A stretch of 64,000 nt of DNA from an uncultured Kiloniellaceae bacterium. GTDB taxonomy: Bacteria; Pseudomonadota; Alphaproteobacteria; Kiloniellales; Kiloniellaceae. The position numbers and the translations under genes are program-made. Under the pieces are notes generated by a model that was not told where the DNA came from, ran no database searches, and worked only from the letters and a program-made list of their open reading frames with translations. Positions 1 to 8,866 of this stretch are shown here, piece after piece. The stretch covers positions 110,703 to 174,702 of the forward strand of contig CANMQP010000019.1 in the NCBI GenBank assembly GCA_947500035.1, written 5' to 3'. How positions within the stretch are numbered: the stretch's first letter is position 1; every line of letters starts with the position of its first letter.

Positions 1-315
1 CGGTACGCTGGGCTGCGCGCCCGCCCTTGAACTCCCGGCATTGCGCCAAAGCCCGATACCGATCCAAATCAGATAAGCGCCGCCCGCAAGCTTGATGACC
101 GTCGCCGCAGAGGGAAAGACCGCGAAAAGCGCCTGTAGACCGAAAAAGCCGGCCAGAGCCCAGCCGGCTGTTCCAAGCACGACGCCCAGGACGGCGGCCA
201 ACGAGGCAGCCCGCCCCTTTTCCACGGCGGTATGGACGACAGCAAAGAAATTCGGACCCGGCGTTGCTGCCGCGATGAACCAAAGCAATCCCAGTGAAAC
301 GAAACCTTCGATCAT
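1..315 (-). CDS. LysE/RhtB family amino-acid exporter, partial (C-terminus off the left edge)
   Basis: The frame opens at the ATG at 313-315 and runs to the left edge without a stop. It shows 105 codons of a family usually about 200-210 aa long. A strong AAGGAGGTGG ribosome site lies just upstream. The N-terminus has a hydrophobic segment, the family motif TPGPNFFAVV near residues 18-27, and a second and third hydrophobic segment. LysE/RhtB proteins are inner-membrane exporters of amino acids such as threonine, homoserine or lysine. The substrate cannot be told from the sequence. A second family member lies at 4037-4651. Confidence 0.85.
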   Translation of the reverse strand, partial: MIEGFVSLGLLWFIAAATPGPNFFAVVHTAVEKGRAASLAAVLGVVLGTAGWALAGFFGLQALFAVFPSAATVIKLAGGAYLIWIGIGLWRNAGSSRAGAQPSVP

Positions 316-524
316 ACCACCACCTCCTTTTTTTGGCTGTTAAACCGCCCCCGAAAGCCCGTCAGAGGGCACAGTGTGGCATCATAGCCTCAAGCAGGTG
401 AATTGGAGACACGCCAGATTGGTATGGCAGCTTTGATGCAACTGGACATCGATATCCTGCCCGCTTTACCCCAAATATCCACCCTCTATGACTGCCACTA
501 ATGCCAGCATCCAAGGAAAGCTCC

Positions 525-1238
525 ATGCGCCTGCTCGTTCTTCAACACCTGGACTGCGAACATCCTGGCCAGCTGCGCTACTACCTGAAGCAGGACGATA
601 TCGAGTGGACTGCGGTCGAATTGGACGAGGGTGAGCCGATCCCCCCGTTGGAAGACTACGATGTGCTATGGGTGATGGGCGGCCCCATGGATGTCTGGGA
701 TGTCGACGAAAACCCCTGGCTGGTGGAAGAGAAACGGGCCATCTGGCGCTGGGTGCGCGATCTGAAGAAGCCTTATCTCGGGCTGTGCCTCGGCCACCAG
801 CTCCTAGCCGACGCGCTGGGCGGCACTTGCGGCCCCCAGCCCATACCGGAGATCGGAGTACTGGACGTGGAGCTGACGGCGGAGGGAAAAGTCGACCCGC
901 TCTTCAAAGGCATGCCGGCACAGCAGAAAGCGCTGCAGTGGCATTCGGTGCGGGTCGCACAGCCGCCTGAAGGCGCCGTGATCCTGGCCAGCTCGAACAG
1001 CTGCCGGATCCAAGCCATGCGAATCGGAAAGAATGCCTGGTCCCTGCAGTATCATGTGGAAGTCGAGCCCGACACGGTCGCCAACTGGGGTGAAATCGAA
1101 GCTTATCGCACGTCGCTGGAAAGAACTCTCGGCCGGAGTGCTCTGGAGACCTTGAAATCCGACGCCGACGCCAACATGACCGGTTTCGTGAGCAACGCGG
1201 AAAAACTCTACCGCAACTTTATGACCGCTATTTCCTAA
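525..1238 (+). CDS. Class I glutamine amidotransferase (GMP synthase-like domain protein)
   Basis: The protein is 237 aa from the ATG at 525. This start is preferred over an in-frame ATG at 501 because AAGGAAAG sits six bases upstream. The nucleophile elbow GLCLGHQ carries Cys88. The catalytic His177 and Glu179 lie in QYHVEVE, so the Cys-His-Glu triad is complete. The protein is a stand-alone GATase1 domain with no synthetase partner fused or nearby. Relatives include gamma-glutamyl hydrolase-like and GMP-synthase-like amidotransferases of unknown substrate. It is flanked on both sides by genes on the other strand, so it is probably monocistronic. Confidence 0.85.
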   Translation: MRLLVLQHLDCEHPGQLRYYLKQDDIEWTAVELDEGEPIPPLEDYDVLWVMGGPMDVWDVDENPWLVEEKRAIWRWVRDLKKPYLGLCLGHQLLADALGGTCGPQPIPEIGVLDVELTAEGKVDPLFKGMPAQQKALQWHSVRVAQPPEGAVILASSNSCRIQAMRIGKNAWSLQYHVEVEPDTVANWGEIEAYRTSLERTLGRSALETLKSDADANMTGFVSNAEKLYRNFMTAIS

Positions 1239-1246
1239 AACACGCG

Positions 1247-2152
1247 CTAACGTTTTGCAGCTACGACCTTTGGCAGAGCCTTGAGCGCGCCCACCATCTC
1301 GCGCAAACCGAGGTGCAGCGGCTTATCGAGGCGGACCACTACGGCCAGTTTCCGCGCGAGCCTGGGCGACAGTGAGCGGATCTGAAGCGGCGCCGCGGCG
1401 CCTCTGTGCTCAACCGCCATGCGCGGCAGCACCGCAATTCCGAGACCGGCAGCAACCAGTTCCTTGATGGCTTCGACACTGCCCAGCGCCATCACCGGCT
1501 TCAGATCGACACCACTTCGTACAAACCATTGATCTACGATCCGCCGGGTATTCCCGCCGGGTTCGTAGAGCAGCACCGGATGCTTAGACAGGGCGGCGGC
1601 AGTGATCTTCTTCGGCAAACCGGTCATATCGGCTGGGGCAATCACGACAAACTCATCCTCCATAACGGGCGTCACTTCGAGCATGCGCCCGGACGCCGGA
1701 AGCGTCACAAAGCCAATGTCGATCCGGTTCTCCTCCACGGCCTTGACGACGTCGGCGGTGTTCCCGGTGCTGACCGTGATTTCCAGTGAGGGAAAACGCT
1801 GCCGTAAACCGCCCAGGATCGGCGGCAACAGATGGATGCAGGCACTTGCACCGGTCCCAAGGCGCACTCGGCCAATGGCACCCGTCGAGTGCCGCGCCAT
1901 ATCACTCAACGCTTCGGTGACCGTGGCTTCGATCCTGCGGGCATGCGCCAGGAGTTCGCTGCCTGCCGCTGTCGGCATAGCCTTGCGCCCGATCCGCTCG
2001 ATCAGACGAACACCCAGGCGTTTTTCAAGCTGACGGACCTGCAGACTGATTGCAGGCTGCGAGAGATTCATGCGCTCGGCCACGGCTGAAAAGCTCCCCT
2101 GTTCGATCACTTCGACGAAGGCGTTGAGCTGATCGAGGTTCAAGCCACGCAT
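1247..2152 (-). CDS. LysR family transcriptional regulator
   Basis: The protein is 301 aa from the ATG at 2150-2152, which has AAGGAAAA upstream. A longer in-frame start at 2263 would overlap the divergent gene and add residues unlike the family. The N-terminal winged helix-turn-helix covers about residues 3-62 and includes FVEVIEQGSFSAVAERMNLS. The periplasmic-binding-like effector domain runs from about 90 to 295. It is divergent from the GNAT/MFS pair starting at 2249, which is its probable target by the usual LysR arrangement. The 96-bp intergenic region has an 8-bp direct repeat ATAGCAAA at 2182-2189 and 2199-2206 that could be part of its binding site. Confidence 0.9.
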   Translation of the reverse strand: MRGLNLDQLNAFVEVIEQGSFSAVAERMNLSQPAISLQVRQLEKRLGVRLIERIGRKAMPTAAGSELLAHARRIEATVTEALSDMARHSTGAIGRVRLGTGASACIHLLPPILGGLRQRFPSLEITVSTGNTADVVKAVEENRIDIGFVTLPASGRMLEVTPVMEDEFVVIAPADMTGLPKKITAAALSKHPVLLYEPGGNTRRIVDQWFVRSGVDLKPVMALGSVEAIKELVAAGLGIAVLPRMAVEHRGAAAPLQIRSLSPRLARKLAVVVRLDKPLHLGLREMVGALKALPKVVAAKR

Positions 2153-2181
2153 ATCAAAGTTTTCCTTATGCTTGGGATAAA

Positions 2182-2206
2182 ATAGCAAAGCTTTTTCTAT
2201 AGCAAA
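2182..2206. promoter_or_regulatory. Direct repeat in the LysR/GNAT divergent promoter
   Basis: ATAGCAAA occurs twice, 17 bp start to start, around an AAAGCTTT palindrome in an AT-rich stretch between the divergent LysR and GNAT genes. It is a plausible LysR site by position only. Confidence 0.3.
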
Positions 2207-2248
2207 AACATCGGCAGGGTAAGAGCCGAACAGCTTGGATGCCCTGCC

Positions 2249-2857
2249 ATGACATATACCCATCTCATTGCCCCCTTTGTCCCCGCCTCTGACGGATTAC
2301 AGATTCGCGAAACCCATGGAGGCGACATAACGGCCATTCAGAAAATCTACGCGCACCACGTTCTCAAAGGCCGGGCGAGCTTCGAGGAAGTCCCGCCCGA
2401 TGCCGCAGAGCTTTCATCGCGCAGAGCTGCGATCCTGAAAGAGGGCTTGCCGTACCTCGTCGCAGAAATGGACGGTCAAATCCTTGGCTACAGCTACGCA
2501 ACGCGTTACCGGCCACGCTCGGCCTACCGCTATACCCTTGAAGACAGCGTCTACGTCGCCGAGGGTTTCGCCGGCCGCGGCATTGGCAAAGCCTTGCTGA
2601 TAGCCCTGCTCGCACGCTGCGAGGCCGGCCCCTGGCGCCAGATGCTCGCCACCATAGGTGACAGTGAAAACGCCGGATCGATCGGGCTGCACGCAAGCCT
2701 GGGCTTTCGCCTGATCGGTACGCTCCAGGCGGTCGGTTTCAAACATGGCCGCTGGCTCAATACGGTTTTGATGCAGCGGGAGTTGGGCTCAGGGAATAAC
2801 AGCCTGCCAGATGCCCGCAACCCCGAAGCCTCTCATCTTGGTCCTCATTCAGCGTGA
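2249..2857 (+). CDS. GNAT N-acetyltransferase, phosphinothricin acetyltransferase-like
   Basis: The protein is 202 aa, against about 170-185 for the Pat/Bar family. It is similar along residues 18-180, with the acetyl-CoA loop GFAGRGIGKALL near 107-118 and the family pattern GYSYATRYRPRSAYRYTLED. Members acetylate phosphinothricin, methionine sulfoximine or related amino acids. The native substrate here is unknown. The last 20 residues are poorly conserved. The stop codon overlaps the GTG start of the downstream MFS gene (GTGA), so the two are translationally coupled. The divergent LysR gene is the likely regulator. Confidence 0.85.
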   Translation: MTYTHLIAPFVPASDGLQIRETHGGDITAIQKIYAHHVLKGRASFEEVPPDAAELSSRRAAILKEGLPYLVAEMDGQILGYSYATRYRPRSAYRYTLEDSVYVAEGFAGRGIGKALLIALLARCEAGPWRQMLATIGDSENAGSIGLHASLGFRLIGTLQAVGFKHGRWLNTVLMQRELGSGNNSLPDARNPEASHLGPHSA

Positions 2858-4074
2858 TAACCCACCGGACAGTTTTTTGCCTGGGTCTATCGCAGCTCAT
2901 CTGCTGGGGTGTCTCCTATTACCTGATCGCGGTCTTCGGCCCATTGATCGCCACCGACCTGGGTTGGAGCGATGCAGTGATCTACGGGGGTTTCTCGGCA
3001 GCTATTGTCATCATGGGCATAACCTCGCCGTTCATCGGCCGCCTGATCGATCGTCACGGCGGCAGAAGACTCATGGCGGCAGGCTCCATCCTTACCGCCC
3101 TTGCCTGCATGGGGTTGGCGTTGGCCGAGTCTGTAGCGCTTTACTATGGCGCCTGGCTTTGCCTCGGCGTTGCTATGCGGCTTACCCTTTACGATGCGGC
3201 CTTCGCAAGCCTGGCGCGGGTCGGCGGGGTCACGGCCAGGCAAGCCATCGCCCAGATCACCCTGCTCGGCGGTTTGGCGTCAACCGTCTTCTGGCCGCTT
3301 GGCGCCTTTCTGGCCGAGCTGCTCGGTTGGCGTGGCGGCATCATGATTTATGCCGCTTTCGCACTGGCGACCCTGCCCCTGCATCTGGCCCTACCGGAAG
3401 CGCCCTACAGAGCTCAGCGCACTGGCATTAACACGCAGAGTGAAGCAGCGGCAACAGAGTCAACTTCGTCCCCCAAGCCCTGGCTTGTCGCAGCGCTTTA
3501 CGGCGTGATGGTCGCTGCCACCAATATCTTGAGCTCTGGTCTTTCGGCCCACCTGATCGGCCTGCTGGCCGGTCTTGGCTTGACCGCATCCATGGCCGTC
3601 TGGGTCGCCTCACTGCGCGGCGCGGGGCAATCCTTCGCCCGGCTCTGCGAAGTCCTCTTTGGCCGGAACACAGAACCGCTGGCGCTCAACCTCGCCGCCA
3701 CGTCGCTGATACCGCTGAGCCTGCTTGCCGGCTTCCTCGGCACGCCTCTTCTGGTTTCGGGGATTGCACTTTGTTTCCTTTATGGCGCCGGAAACGGCCT
3801 CACGACCATCACGCGCGGCACCCTGCCGCTGGTGCTCTTTAAGCCTGACAGCTACGGCGGCATTGTCGGCTGGTTACTGGTTCCGAGTTTTCTTCTGGCC
3901 GCCGCCGCGCCCCTGGTCTTCGCCCTGATTATGACGCGCTTCGGCGCTCAGGGCGCGCTTTATCTCTCCCTTGCCCTGGCGCTTGTCGCATTCGCAGCCG
4001 CGTTGGCCTTATACCACCTCTTTCGCGCCGACAGCGTTATTTCGATGCAATCGCCGCGGCGGCAGCCCCCATGA
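2854..4074 (+). CDS. MFS transporter
   Basis: The protein is 406 aa and starts at the GTG that overlaps the GNAT stop. It has about twelve hydrophobic segments. The cytoplasmic loop after the second contains GRLIDRHGGRR, the MFS motif A. A longer hydrophilic linker around residues 190-210 separates the two six-helix halves. The pairing with a GNAT gene suggests efflux of, or resistance to, a small compound, but the substrate is not readable. Its 3' end overlaps the convergent LysE-type gene by 38 bp. Confidence 0.85.
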   Translation: MITHRTVFCLGLSQLICWGVSYYLIAVFGPLIATDLGWSDAVIYGGFSAAIVIMGITSPFIGRLIDRHGGRRLMAAGSILTALACMGLALAESVALYYGAWLCLGVAMRLTLYDAAFASLARVGGVTARQAIAQITLLGGLASTVFWPLGAFLAELLGWRGGIMIYAAFALATLPLHLALPEAPYRAQRTGINTQSEAAATESTSSPKPWLVAALYGVMVAATNILSSGLSAHLIGLLAGLGLTASMAVWVASLRGAGQSFARLCEVLFGRNTEPLALNLAATSLIPLSLLAGFLGTPLLVSGIALCFLYGAGNGLTTITRGTLPLVLFKPDSYGGIVGWLLVPSFLLAAAAPLVFALIMTRFGAQGALYLSLALALVAFAAALALYHLFRADSVISMQSPRRQPP

Positions 4075-4651
4075 CGCCCGCACTCACCCGGTTGGCGATC
4101 CGCATGGCGCGCGGGCTCTTCATCCAGCTGCGCGCACGCCCGGCGAGCACGATGTAGCCAAGATCAATCGCCGCGAGAACCACCAGCATCGTGACCGTGA
4201 GTTCAAGCCAGGCGACGAAGGTAATCCCCGCCAGATCGATGATGGTGGGCAGAAGCGCCAGATAGAAAACCATAATCTTGGGATTGCCCAGGGTGACCGC
4301 CAATCCGGCAAGGAACATGCGCGTTGCCGACTTCGGCTCGACGGTAGCGCTCTGCCCGTCGATGGCGACCGGTGCAAACCACATCTTCCAGGCCAGATAC
4401 AGCAGGTAAGCCACGCCGAGGTATTTCAAAGCGACAAAGGCCCAATAGAGCGTTTCCGCAAGGGCTGCCAGACCGTAGACCGCCATGGTCAGCCAGATCG
4501 CTTCACCGATCCACATGGCCGCTGCGAAAGGCAAAACGTCGCGCCAGCCACGTGTGAGAACCCTCGACACCAGAGCAGCGATGCTCGGGCCGGGCGATCC
4601 GGCAGCAATCATCAGAGCACCGGCAAACACCACCAGGGCAGCTAGATCCAT
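4037..4651 (-). CDS. LysE/RhtB family amino-acid exporter
   Basis: The protein is 204 aa, the normal family length, with six hydrophobic segments. GSPGPSIAALVSR near residues 18-30 matches the family N-terminal motif, and TLGNPKIMVFYLALLP near 120-135 is the second conserved block. The gene begins 49 bp after the stop of the threonine-dehydratase-like gene on the same strand, so the pair is probably one transcript. A hydroxy-amino-acid exporter beside a hydroxy-amino-acid dehydratase makes threonine, serine or an analogue a reasonable substrate guess. Confidence 0.88.
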   Translation of the reverse strand: MDLAALVVFAGALMIAAGSPGPSIAALVSRVLTRGWRDVLPFAAAMWIGEAIWLTMAVYGLAALAETLYWAFVALKYLGVAYLLYLAWKMWFAPVAIDGQSATVEPKSATRMFLAGLAVTLGNPKIMVFYLALLPTIIDLAGITFVAWLELTVTMLVVLAAIDLGYIVLAGRARSWMKSPRAMRIANRVSAGVMGAAAAAIASK

Positions 4652-4700
4652 GGAGCAGTCTCCTTCAACCTCTGCGTCGCTTTGATCGACCTGATGCCTA

Positions 4701-5678
4701 TCATTTCACCACTGGGGTTCGTCCGTCCAGTATCGTGGCAAACCACGCGCGGTCGATGTTCTGACCGCAAAGGATCACGCCAAGCTTTTTGCCCTGCATT
4801 TTTGCACGTTCCTGCATCAGCCCGGCCAGAGGCGCTGCGCCTGCGCCCTCGGCAATGCTGTGCGTCGCAGTGTAGTAGAGGCGCATGGCATCGGCGATCT
4901 CGGTCTCGCTCACCCGAAGAACTCGGGCCGCGCCGGCGCAAACCACCGCCACAGCTTCGGGATCCGGAGTTCGGACCGCCATCCCATCGGCGAAGGTCAG
5001 GGCGGAATTCGTGGCAATCGGCCGCCCGGCCTCGAAGGACAGAGCGTAAGCCTCGGCATGTTCCGACACCACGCCGACAATCTCGGTCTTGAGGTTCAGC
5101 GCGTCACGCGCGGCAATCAGTCCAGAGATCCCCGAGCCCAGGCCGATCGGCACATAAACCGCATCCAGATCCGGTTGCGCGGTAAAGAGCTCCAGGGCAT
5201 AGGTCCCCACGCCCATTATTAGATCCCGGTGATAGGAGGGCACGAACTCGTAGCCCTTTTCCTCCGCCAGATCGGCGGCATGGCCCTTGGCCTCGTCGAA
5301 GTCCCGGCCCTGAATCTGCAGATCCGCGCCAAAAGCGCGCATGGCGGCATTCTTCTCGACGGAATTTCCGTGGGGCACGAAGATGCTGCAGGGCAATTCG
5401 ACTGCACGGGCGGCGTAGGCAAGGCTCTGTCCATGGTTACCACGCGTCGCGGAGACAATGCCCTGCACCTGCGGGCGCTCACGTTTCAAGCGATCCATAT
5501 AAACCAGCCCGCCACGCACCTTGAAAGCGCCGGTCGGCGTATGGTTCTCATGCTTGACCCAGACCTCTGCGCCAACCGCTTCGGCCAAGAGAGGCCAGTC
5601 ATAGGCCGGCGTTGGGCTCATAGTCCGATGGACCAGCGCTGCCGCCTGTTCCAATTCTTCTCTGGTAATCGACTTCAT
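4701..5678 (-). CDS. Threonine/serine dehydratase family PLP enzyme
   Basis: The protein is 325 aa, a fold-type II PLP enzyme without the C-terminal ACT regulatory domain of biosynthetic IlvA. That suggests a catabolic or short-form dehydratase. The PLP lysine is K53 in TGAFKVRGG, and the phosphate-binding loop is GLGSGISG near 177-184. Such enzymes deaminate L-threonine or L-serine to 2-oxo acids. EutB-like and hydroxyaspartate dehydratases belong to the same family and cannot be excluded. The gene probably forms an operon with the downstream exporter. Palindromes at 5718-5766 lie just upstream. Confidence 0.88.
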   Translation of the reverse strand: MKSITREELEQAAALVHRTMSPTPAYDWPLLAEAVGAEVWVKHENHTPTGAFKVRGGLVYMDRLKRERPQVQGIVSATRGNHGQSLAYAARAVELPCSIFVPHGNSVEKNAAMRAFGADLQIQGRDFDEAKGHAADLAEEKGYEFVPSYHRDLIMGVGTYALELFTAQPDLDAVYVPIGLGSGISGLIAARDALNLKTEIVGVVSEHAEAYALSFEAGRPIATNSALTFADGMAVRTPDPEAVAVVCAGAARVLRVSETEIADAMRLYYTATHSIAEGAGAAPLAGLMQERAKMQGKKLGVILCGQNIDRAWFATILDGRTPVVK

Positions 5679-5717
5679 GACATCCTCCCTGACAGAAGGA
5701 TAAGTCCAAGGCCTGCG

Positions 5718-5766
5718 ATCCGGTCAATCGAAACATTGTTCCGAAACAATCGGTCTTGGACCGGAT
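5718..5766. promoter_or_regulatory. Nested inverted repeats upstream of the dehydratase gene
   Basis: An outer repeat ATCCGGTC (5718-5725) / GACCGGAT (5759-5766) encloses an inner ATTGTT (5735-5740) / AACAAT (5745-5750). The location, 40 to 88 bp before the dehydratase start, suits an operator. It also lies after the GDCCVxC gene on the same strand, so a transcript-end structure is the alternative. No T-run follows. Confidence 0.35.
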
Positions 5767-5783
5767 TGCCTCAGACAGAGGCC

Positions 5784-5990
5784 TCAGTCACAGCAACCAA
5801 TTCCCTCTTGGACCGGCGGGCAGGCCACATCCGCGTAGGAGCAAAACACACAGCAATCCCCCGGCTTGGGCTTCAACAACTCGCCACAGCCTTTGCAGTC
5901 GTAGAAATACTGGCAGGCATCGGTTGGCATGACTTCGGTCTCGGCGTGACCACAGGCGGGGCAGGTAATTCTGGATTTGAGCTTAGTCAT
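5784..5990 (-). CDS. GDCCVxC domain-containing small metal-binding protein
   Basis: The protein is 68 aa with no hydrophobic segment. Cysteine pairs occur as CPAC, CKGC, the diagnostic GDCCVFC, and a terminal GCCD. GDCCVxC proteins are small, often mer-associated, proteins of unsettled function, and some homologues are selenoproteins. Here all positions are Cys and the stop is terminal. The start overlaps the merF stop by four bases (ATGA), so the two are translationally coupled. This supports a role in handling mercury or another thiophilic metal next to the MerF transporter. Confidence 0.85.
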   Translation of the reverse strand: MTKLKSRITCPACGHAETEVMPTDACQYFYDCKGCGELLKPKPGDCCVFCSYADVACPPVQEGIGCCD

Positions 5991-6190
5991 GATCTCATCC
6001 GCCGGACCAGCGCATAGCCAGTGATGGCAAGGAAGACCCCAAGCGCGGGCAGCAAAACGACATCAAGCCAGCCGGTCAAAGACGCCAATCCGACCGCGCC
6101 AAGCAGAACCACCAGGACCGGCGTGAAGCAGCAGAGCGCAAGCAGGATACTGCCGAAAACGCCGGTACACAAAAGGCGGTCTTTGATCAT
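5987..6190 (-). CDS. merF: MerF-type mercury transport protein
   Basis: The protein is 67 aa with two membrane segments (about 12-32 and 36-58). The first holds the vicinal pair Cys20-Cys21 in ALCCFTPVLVVLLGAVG, the MerF signature for Hg(II) transfer across the inner membrane. Classical MerF is about 81 aa and has a second C-terminal vicinal Cys pair. Here the protein ends in RRMRS and that pair is absent. The overlapping downstream GDCCVxC gene supplies Cys pairs and may replace it. No merR, merA, merP or merT is seen nearby. Confidence 0.88.
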   Translation of the reverse strand: MIKDRLLCTGVFGSILLALCCFTPVLVVLLGAVGLASLTGWLDVVLLPALGVFLAITGYALVRRMRS

Positions 6191-6252
6191 GGCCGATTTC
6201 CCATCTGTCCCCGCAGAGAAACCCAGGATGTCACAGCGCGTGAAAGAAGCGC

Positions 6253-6301
6253 AAAAAAAACGGTGCTCGCCACAAACTATGCGGCGAACACCGATTTTTT
6301 T
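6253..6301. terminator. Bidirectional rho-independent terminator
   Basis: Arms at 6261-6271 and 6283-6293 form an 11-bp stem with one mismatch and an 11-nt loop. Eight A residues precede it and seven T residues follow, so it can terminate in either direction. On the minus strand it lies about 90 bp after the chemoreceptor stop and ends the LOV-kinase/chemoreceptor operon before merF. Confidence 0.8.
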
Positions 6302-6389
6302 AAATAGCGTAAATGCAGGAACGCTGCAGGCTTCCCCACGACCAGTCCCTATCAGTTGGGCGTTTCTTCTTTTACTGATCCGCCTTTGT

Positions 6390-8450
6390 CTAGGACGCCT
6401 GTTTGAGGCTCAAGCGTTGGATCTCGTCCTGCATCCACGTCATCTTCTCGTGGGTCAGCGGCAACTGCACAACGATCTCATTGGCATCGGCCCTGGCGAT
6501 ACGGGCGGTGATCGGCCCGCTGAGTGCCTCGCATCGGATCTCGACCGCTGTTCCGGCAGGCCGCTCCAACCCTGGCGTGACCCGAAGATGCGCGCTTGAG
6601 ACTTCGACAATGCTGGCGGGACGATCCGTCCCCTCGATCGTGACGGTTGCGGGCAAATTGACATTGTGGGTCGCAAGGCTGACCCCATCTTCACCGCCAT
6701 CTGCCCCCTTGAGAGCCGCCAGGAAGGAGTCCACCTCGCCGCTGAGCGAGGTTGCCTCGCTGTGAAGCGTTGTTGCGGTTCCGCCCAGACCATCCGCGCG
6801 CGACCCGGTGGACTGCGCCTGTTCACGCATTTCACCGATCGAGTTGCTGACTTCTTCGGCGCTTTGCGCAACCTCGGAAATGTTCCCCGAAATCTGCTGC
6901 GTGGTCGCTTCCTGTTCGGTAATCGCGGAGGAAATAACCGTCGAGAATTCGAACAGCTTGTTGATGATATCGCCGATGGACTGAATTGAATCTGCCGAGT
7001 TACCGGCAGCCTCTTGAATGGCATTGACCTGCGCACTGATCCGCTCCGTGGCCTTGCCGGTCTGATTGGCCAGAGACTTCACTTCGCTGGCCACCACGGC
7101 GAAGCCCTTGCCCGATTCACCGGCCCGCGCTGCCTCAATCGTAGCGTTAAGCGCCAGGAGATTGGTCTGCTCCGCGATGTCGGTGATAAGCTGGATTATG
7201 GCGCCGATCTCTTCCGCGGCCTGTTTCAACTCCAACACCTGCGTCGATGAGCGTTCTGCCGCCTTCTGCGCCTGATCGGCGACAGCCATGGAATCGGTCG
7301 ACTGGCGTGCGATCTCCTTGATGGAGGCAACCATCTCTTCGGTCGCAGCGCTGAGGGTTTGCGCATTTTCCGACGTCCGCGCGGACTCGCTTAGAACAGT
7401 CCCGGCCAATCCGACCGTGGTATCCGCCTCGGTACGCATGCCTTCGGCGTTATCCTTCATTGCCGCAGAGGAATTCGAAATGATATCGAAAATGCCGCGG
7501 ATGCTGGCCCCGAAAATGCCGACCACCTGGTTGACTTCTTCCTGGCGGCGATTACGGGCGACCTGCTGCGCCTGCGTCTCGGCCTCGGCCTCACGGCGTT
7601 TTAGAGCGTTCTCGCGAAAGACTTCCATCGTTTTACACAGGGTCGCGACCTCATCCCGGTACCAGCTCATGGGCGTCTCGACCTCCAGGTTCCCGTCAGC
7701 GAGATGCTGCGCGGCCCCGGTCAAAGCGCGCAGCGGGCGCGCAACACTGCTGAAAAGCCAATAGCCCAATAACAAAGCGAGGAGCATTGCAACAACGCCC
7801 ACGATGATCATAATCATAAGACCACGCTGCTCGTCGGCCAGAGCCTGATCCGTTGCGGTCTTGGTGAAATCAGAGAGTTCGAGCAGCAATTCCTCTACCG
7901 CATGCTTCAGTTCCTCTTCCTCCGCTATGATCTGGTTCTCCATCGCCTCCAGCTCTTCAGCACTGGCGGCCATGCCGCTATCAATCAGGTCGAGAACGTG
8001 ACGATCGAAATCAGCGTGCTGCACTTCGATGATCTTCAGACGCTTCAGAACCGATGCGAATTCCTCGACAACATGCGGATCATGCGAATGGGTAACGGCA
8101 TGTTCAGCGATCTCCTCACCTTCTTTGATCTCCTCGTCAACGAGGTGAGCGAGTCTATCGAACTCCGCACGAATCTCAGCGAGATCGAAACGGTTGTGGC
8201 CGCCGGCGCGCTCCAGCTCGATCACGGCAATCGCGCGCTCGGTCAGGATCGTTTGCTCAAGCTGATGGATCGTGATCTTGCTCAAGAGCCCAGTCAGCGG
8301 AATATCCTCGTTGGCGATGTCAGTGAGCTCATCCCCGATCTTTTGCATCGTCACGACACCGGTGATCAGTATTGCCCCCATAAGCAGCGACATTACGCTC
8401 AGCAGAACCGCGATCCGACCGGCGATATTGAGACCTTGAATCTTACTCAT
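6390..8450 (-). CDS. Methyl-accepting chemotaxis protein with C-terminal PilZ-like domain
   Basis: The protein is 686 aa. TM1 is at about 12-36 and an all-helical periplasmic sensor runs from 37 to 210. TM2 is at about 212-235, HAMP at about 236-290, and the coiled cytoplasmic signalling domain at about 310-580. The hairpin tip is [21 protein letters not shown] final 90-residue beta-rich segment resembles PilZ but lacks an evident RxxxR motif, so c-di-GMP binding is doubtful. The gene begins 30 bp after the response-regulator gene in the same direction. It is therefore probably part of the LOV-kinase operon and may link light sensing to motility. Confidence 0.92.
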   Translation of the reverse strand: MSKIQGLNIAGRIAVLLSVMSLLMGAILITGVVTMQKIGDELTDIANEDIPLTGLLSKITIHQLEQTILTERAIAVIELERAGGHNRFDLAEIRAEFDRLAHLVDEEIKEGEEIAEHAVTHSHDPHVVEEFASVLKRLKIIEVQHADFDRHVLDLIDSGMAASAEELEAMENQIIAEEEELKHAVEELLLELSDFTKTATDQALADEQRGLMIMIIVGVVAMLLALLLGYWLFSSVARPLRALTGAAQHLADGNLEVETPMSWYRDEVATLCKTMEVFRENALKRREAEAETQAQQVARNRRQEEVNQVVGIFGASIRGIFDIISNSSAAMKDNAEGMRTEADTTVGLAGTVLSESARTSENAQTLSAATEEMVASIKEIARQSTDSMAVADQAQKAAERSSTQVLELKQAAEEIGAIIQLITDIAEQTNLLALNATIEAARAGESGKGFAVVASEVKSLANQTGKATERISAQVNAIQEAAGNSADSIQSIGDIINKLFEFSTVISSAITEQEATTQQISGNISEVAQSAEEVSNSIGEMREQAQSTGSRADGLGGTATTLHSEATSLSGEVDSFLAALKGADGGEDGVSLATHNVNLPATVTIEGTDRPASIVEVSSAHLRVTPGLERPAGTAVEIRCEALSGPITARIARADANEIVVQLPLTHEKMTWMQDEIQRLSLKQAS

Positions 8451-8480
8451 TGCTTTTTCCTCCCCAGAGTATCGACGCGG

Positions 8481-8858
8481 CTATGCAGCGCCCTGTGTCA
8501 CGAGTTGGTCCACCGTCTCCAAGAGGTCGGTGCGGGAAAAGGGTTTTTGCAAAACCGCATCCGCCGTGCTGCGCGCCAGCATCAATGCGTTTTCGGCATT
8601 GACGGTTCCACCGCCGCCCGAAATTGCCAGAACCGGCGTCGTACCCGCCTTTTGTTTAAGCGCGAGAATGACCTCGGACCCATCCATCTTCGGCATGATG
8701 ATGTCGGTAATAACGAGATCGAAGCTTTGCTCGCCCGCCTTACGCAGACCCGCCTCGCCATCACCTGCCTCCACCACTTGATGCCCGGCCGTGGCCAGAA
8801 CCGTGGAGAGCGAAGAACGCACACCGTCCATGTCATCTATCAGTAAGATCGTCGCCAT
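8481..8858 (-). CDS. Single-domain (CheY-like) response regulator
   Basis: The protein is 125 aa from the ATG at 8856-8858, with GAGG six bases upstream. A GTG at 8868-8870 that overlaps the kinase stop (GTGA) is an alternative start giving 129 aa. The phospho-acceptor is D52 in VITDIIMPKMDG, the acidic pair is IDDMD at 7-11, and the conserved lysine lies in QKPFS. There is no output domain, so it acts by protein contact or as a phosphate sink. It lies directly after the LOV kinase and before the chemoreceptor, so the kinase is its likely phosphodonor. Confidence 0.9.
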   Translation of the reverse strand: MATILLIDDMDGVRSSLSTVLATAGHQVVEAGDGEAGLRKAGEQSFDLVITDIIMPKMDGSEVILALKQKAGTTPVLAISGGGGTVNAENALMLARSTADAVLQKPFSRTDLLETVDQLVTQGAA

Positions 8859-8866
8859 ATCCTGCC

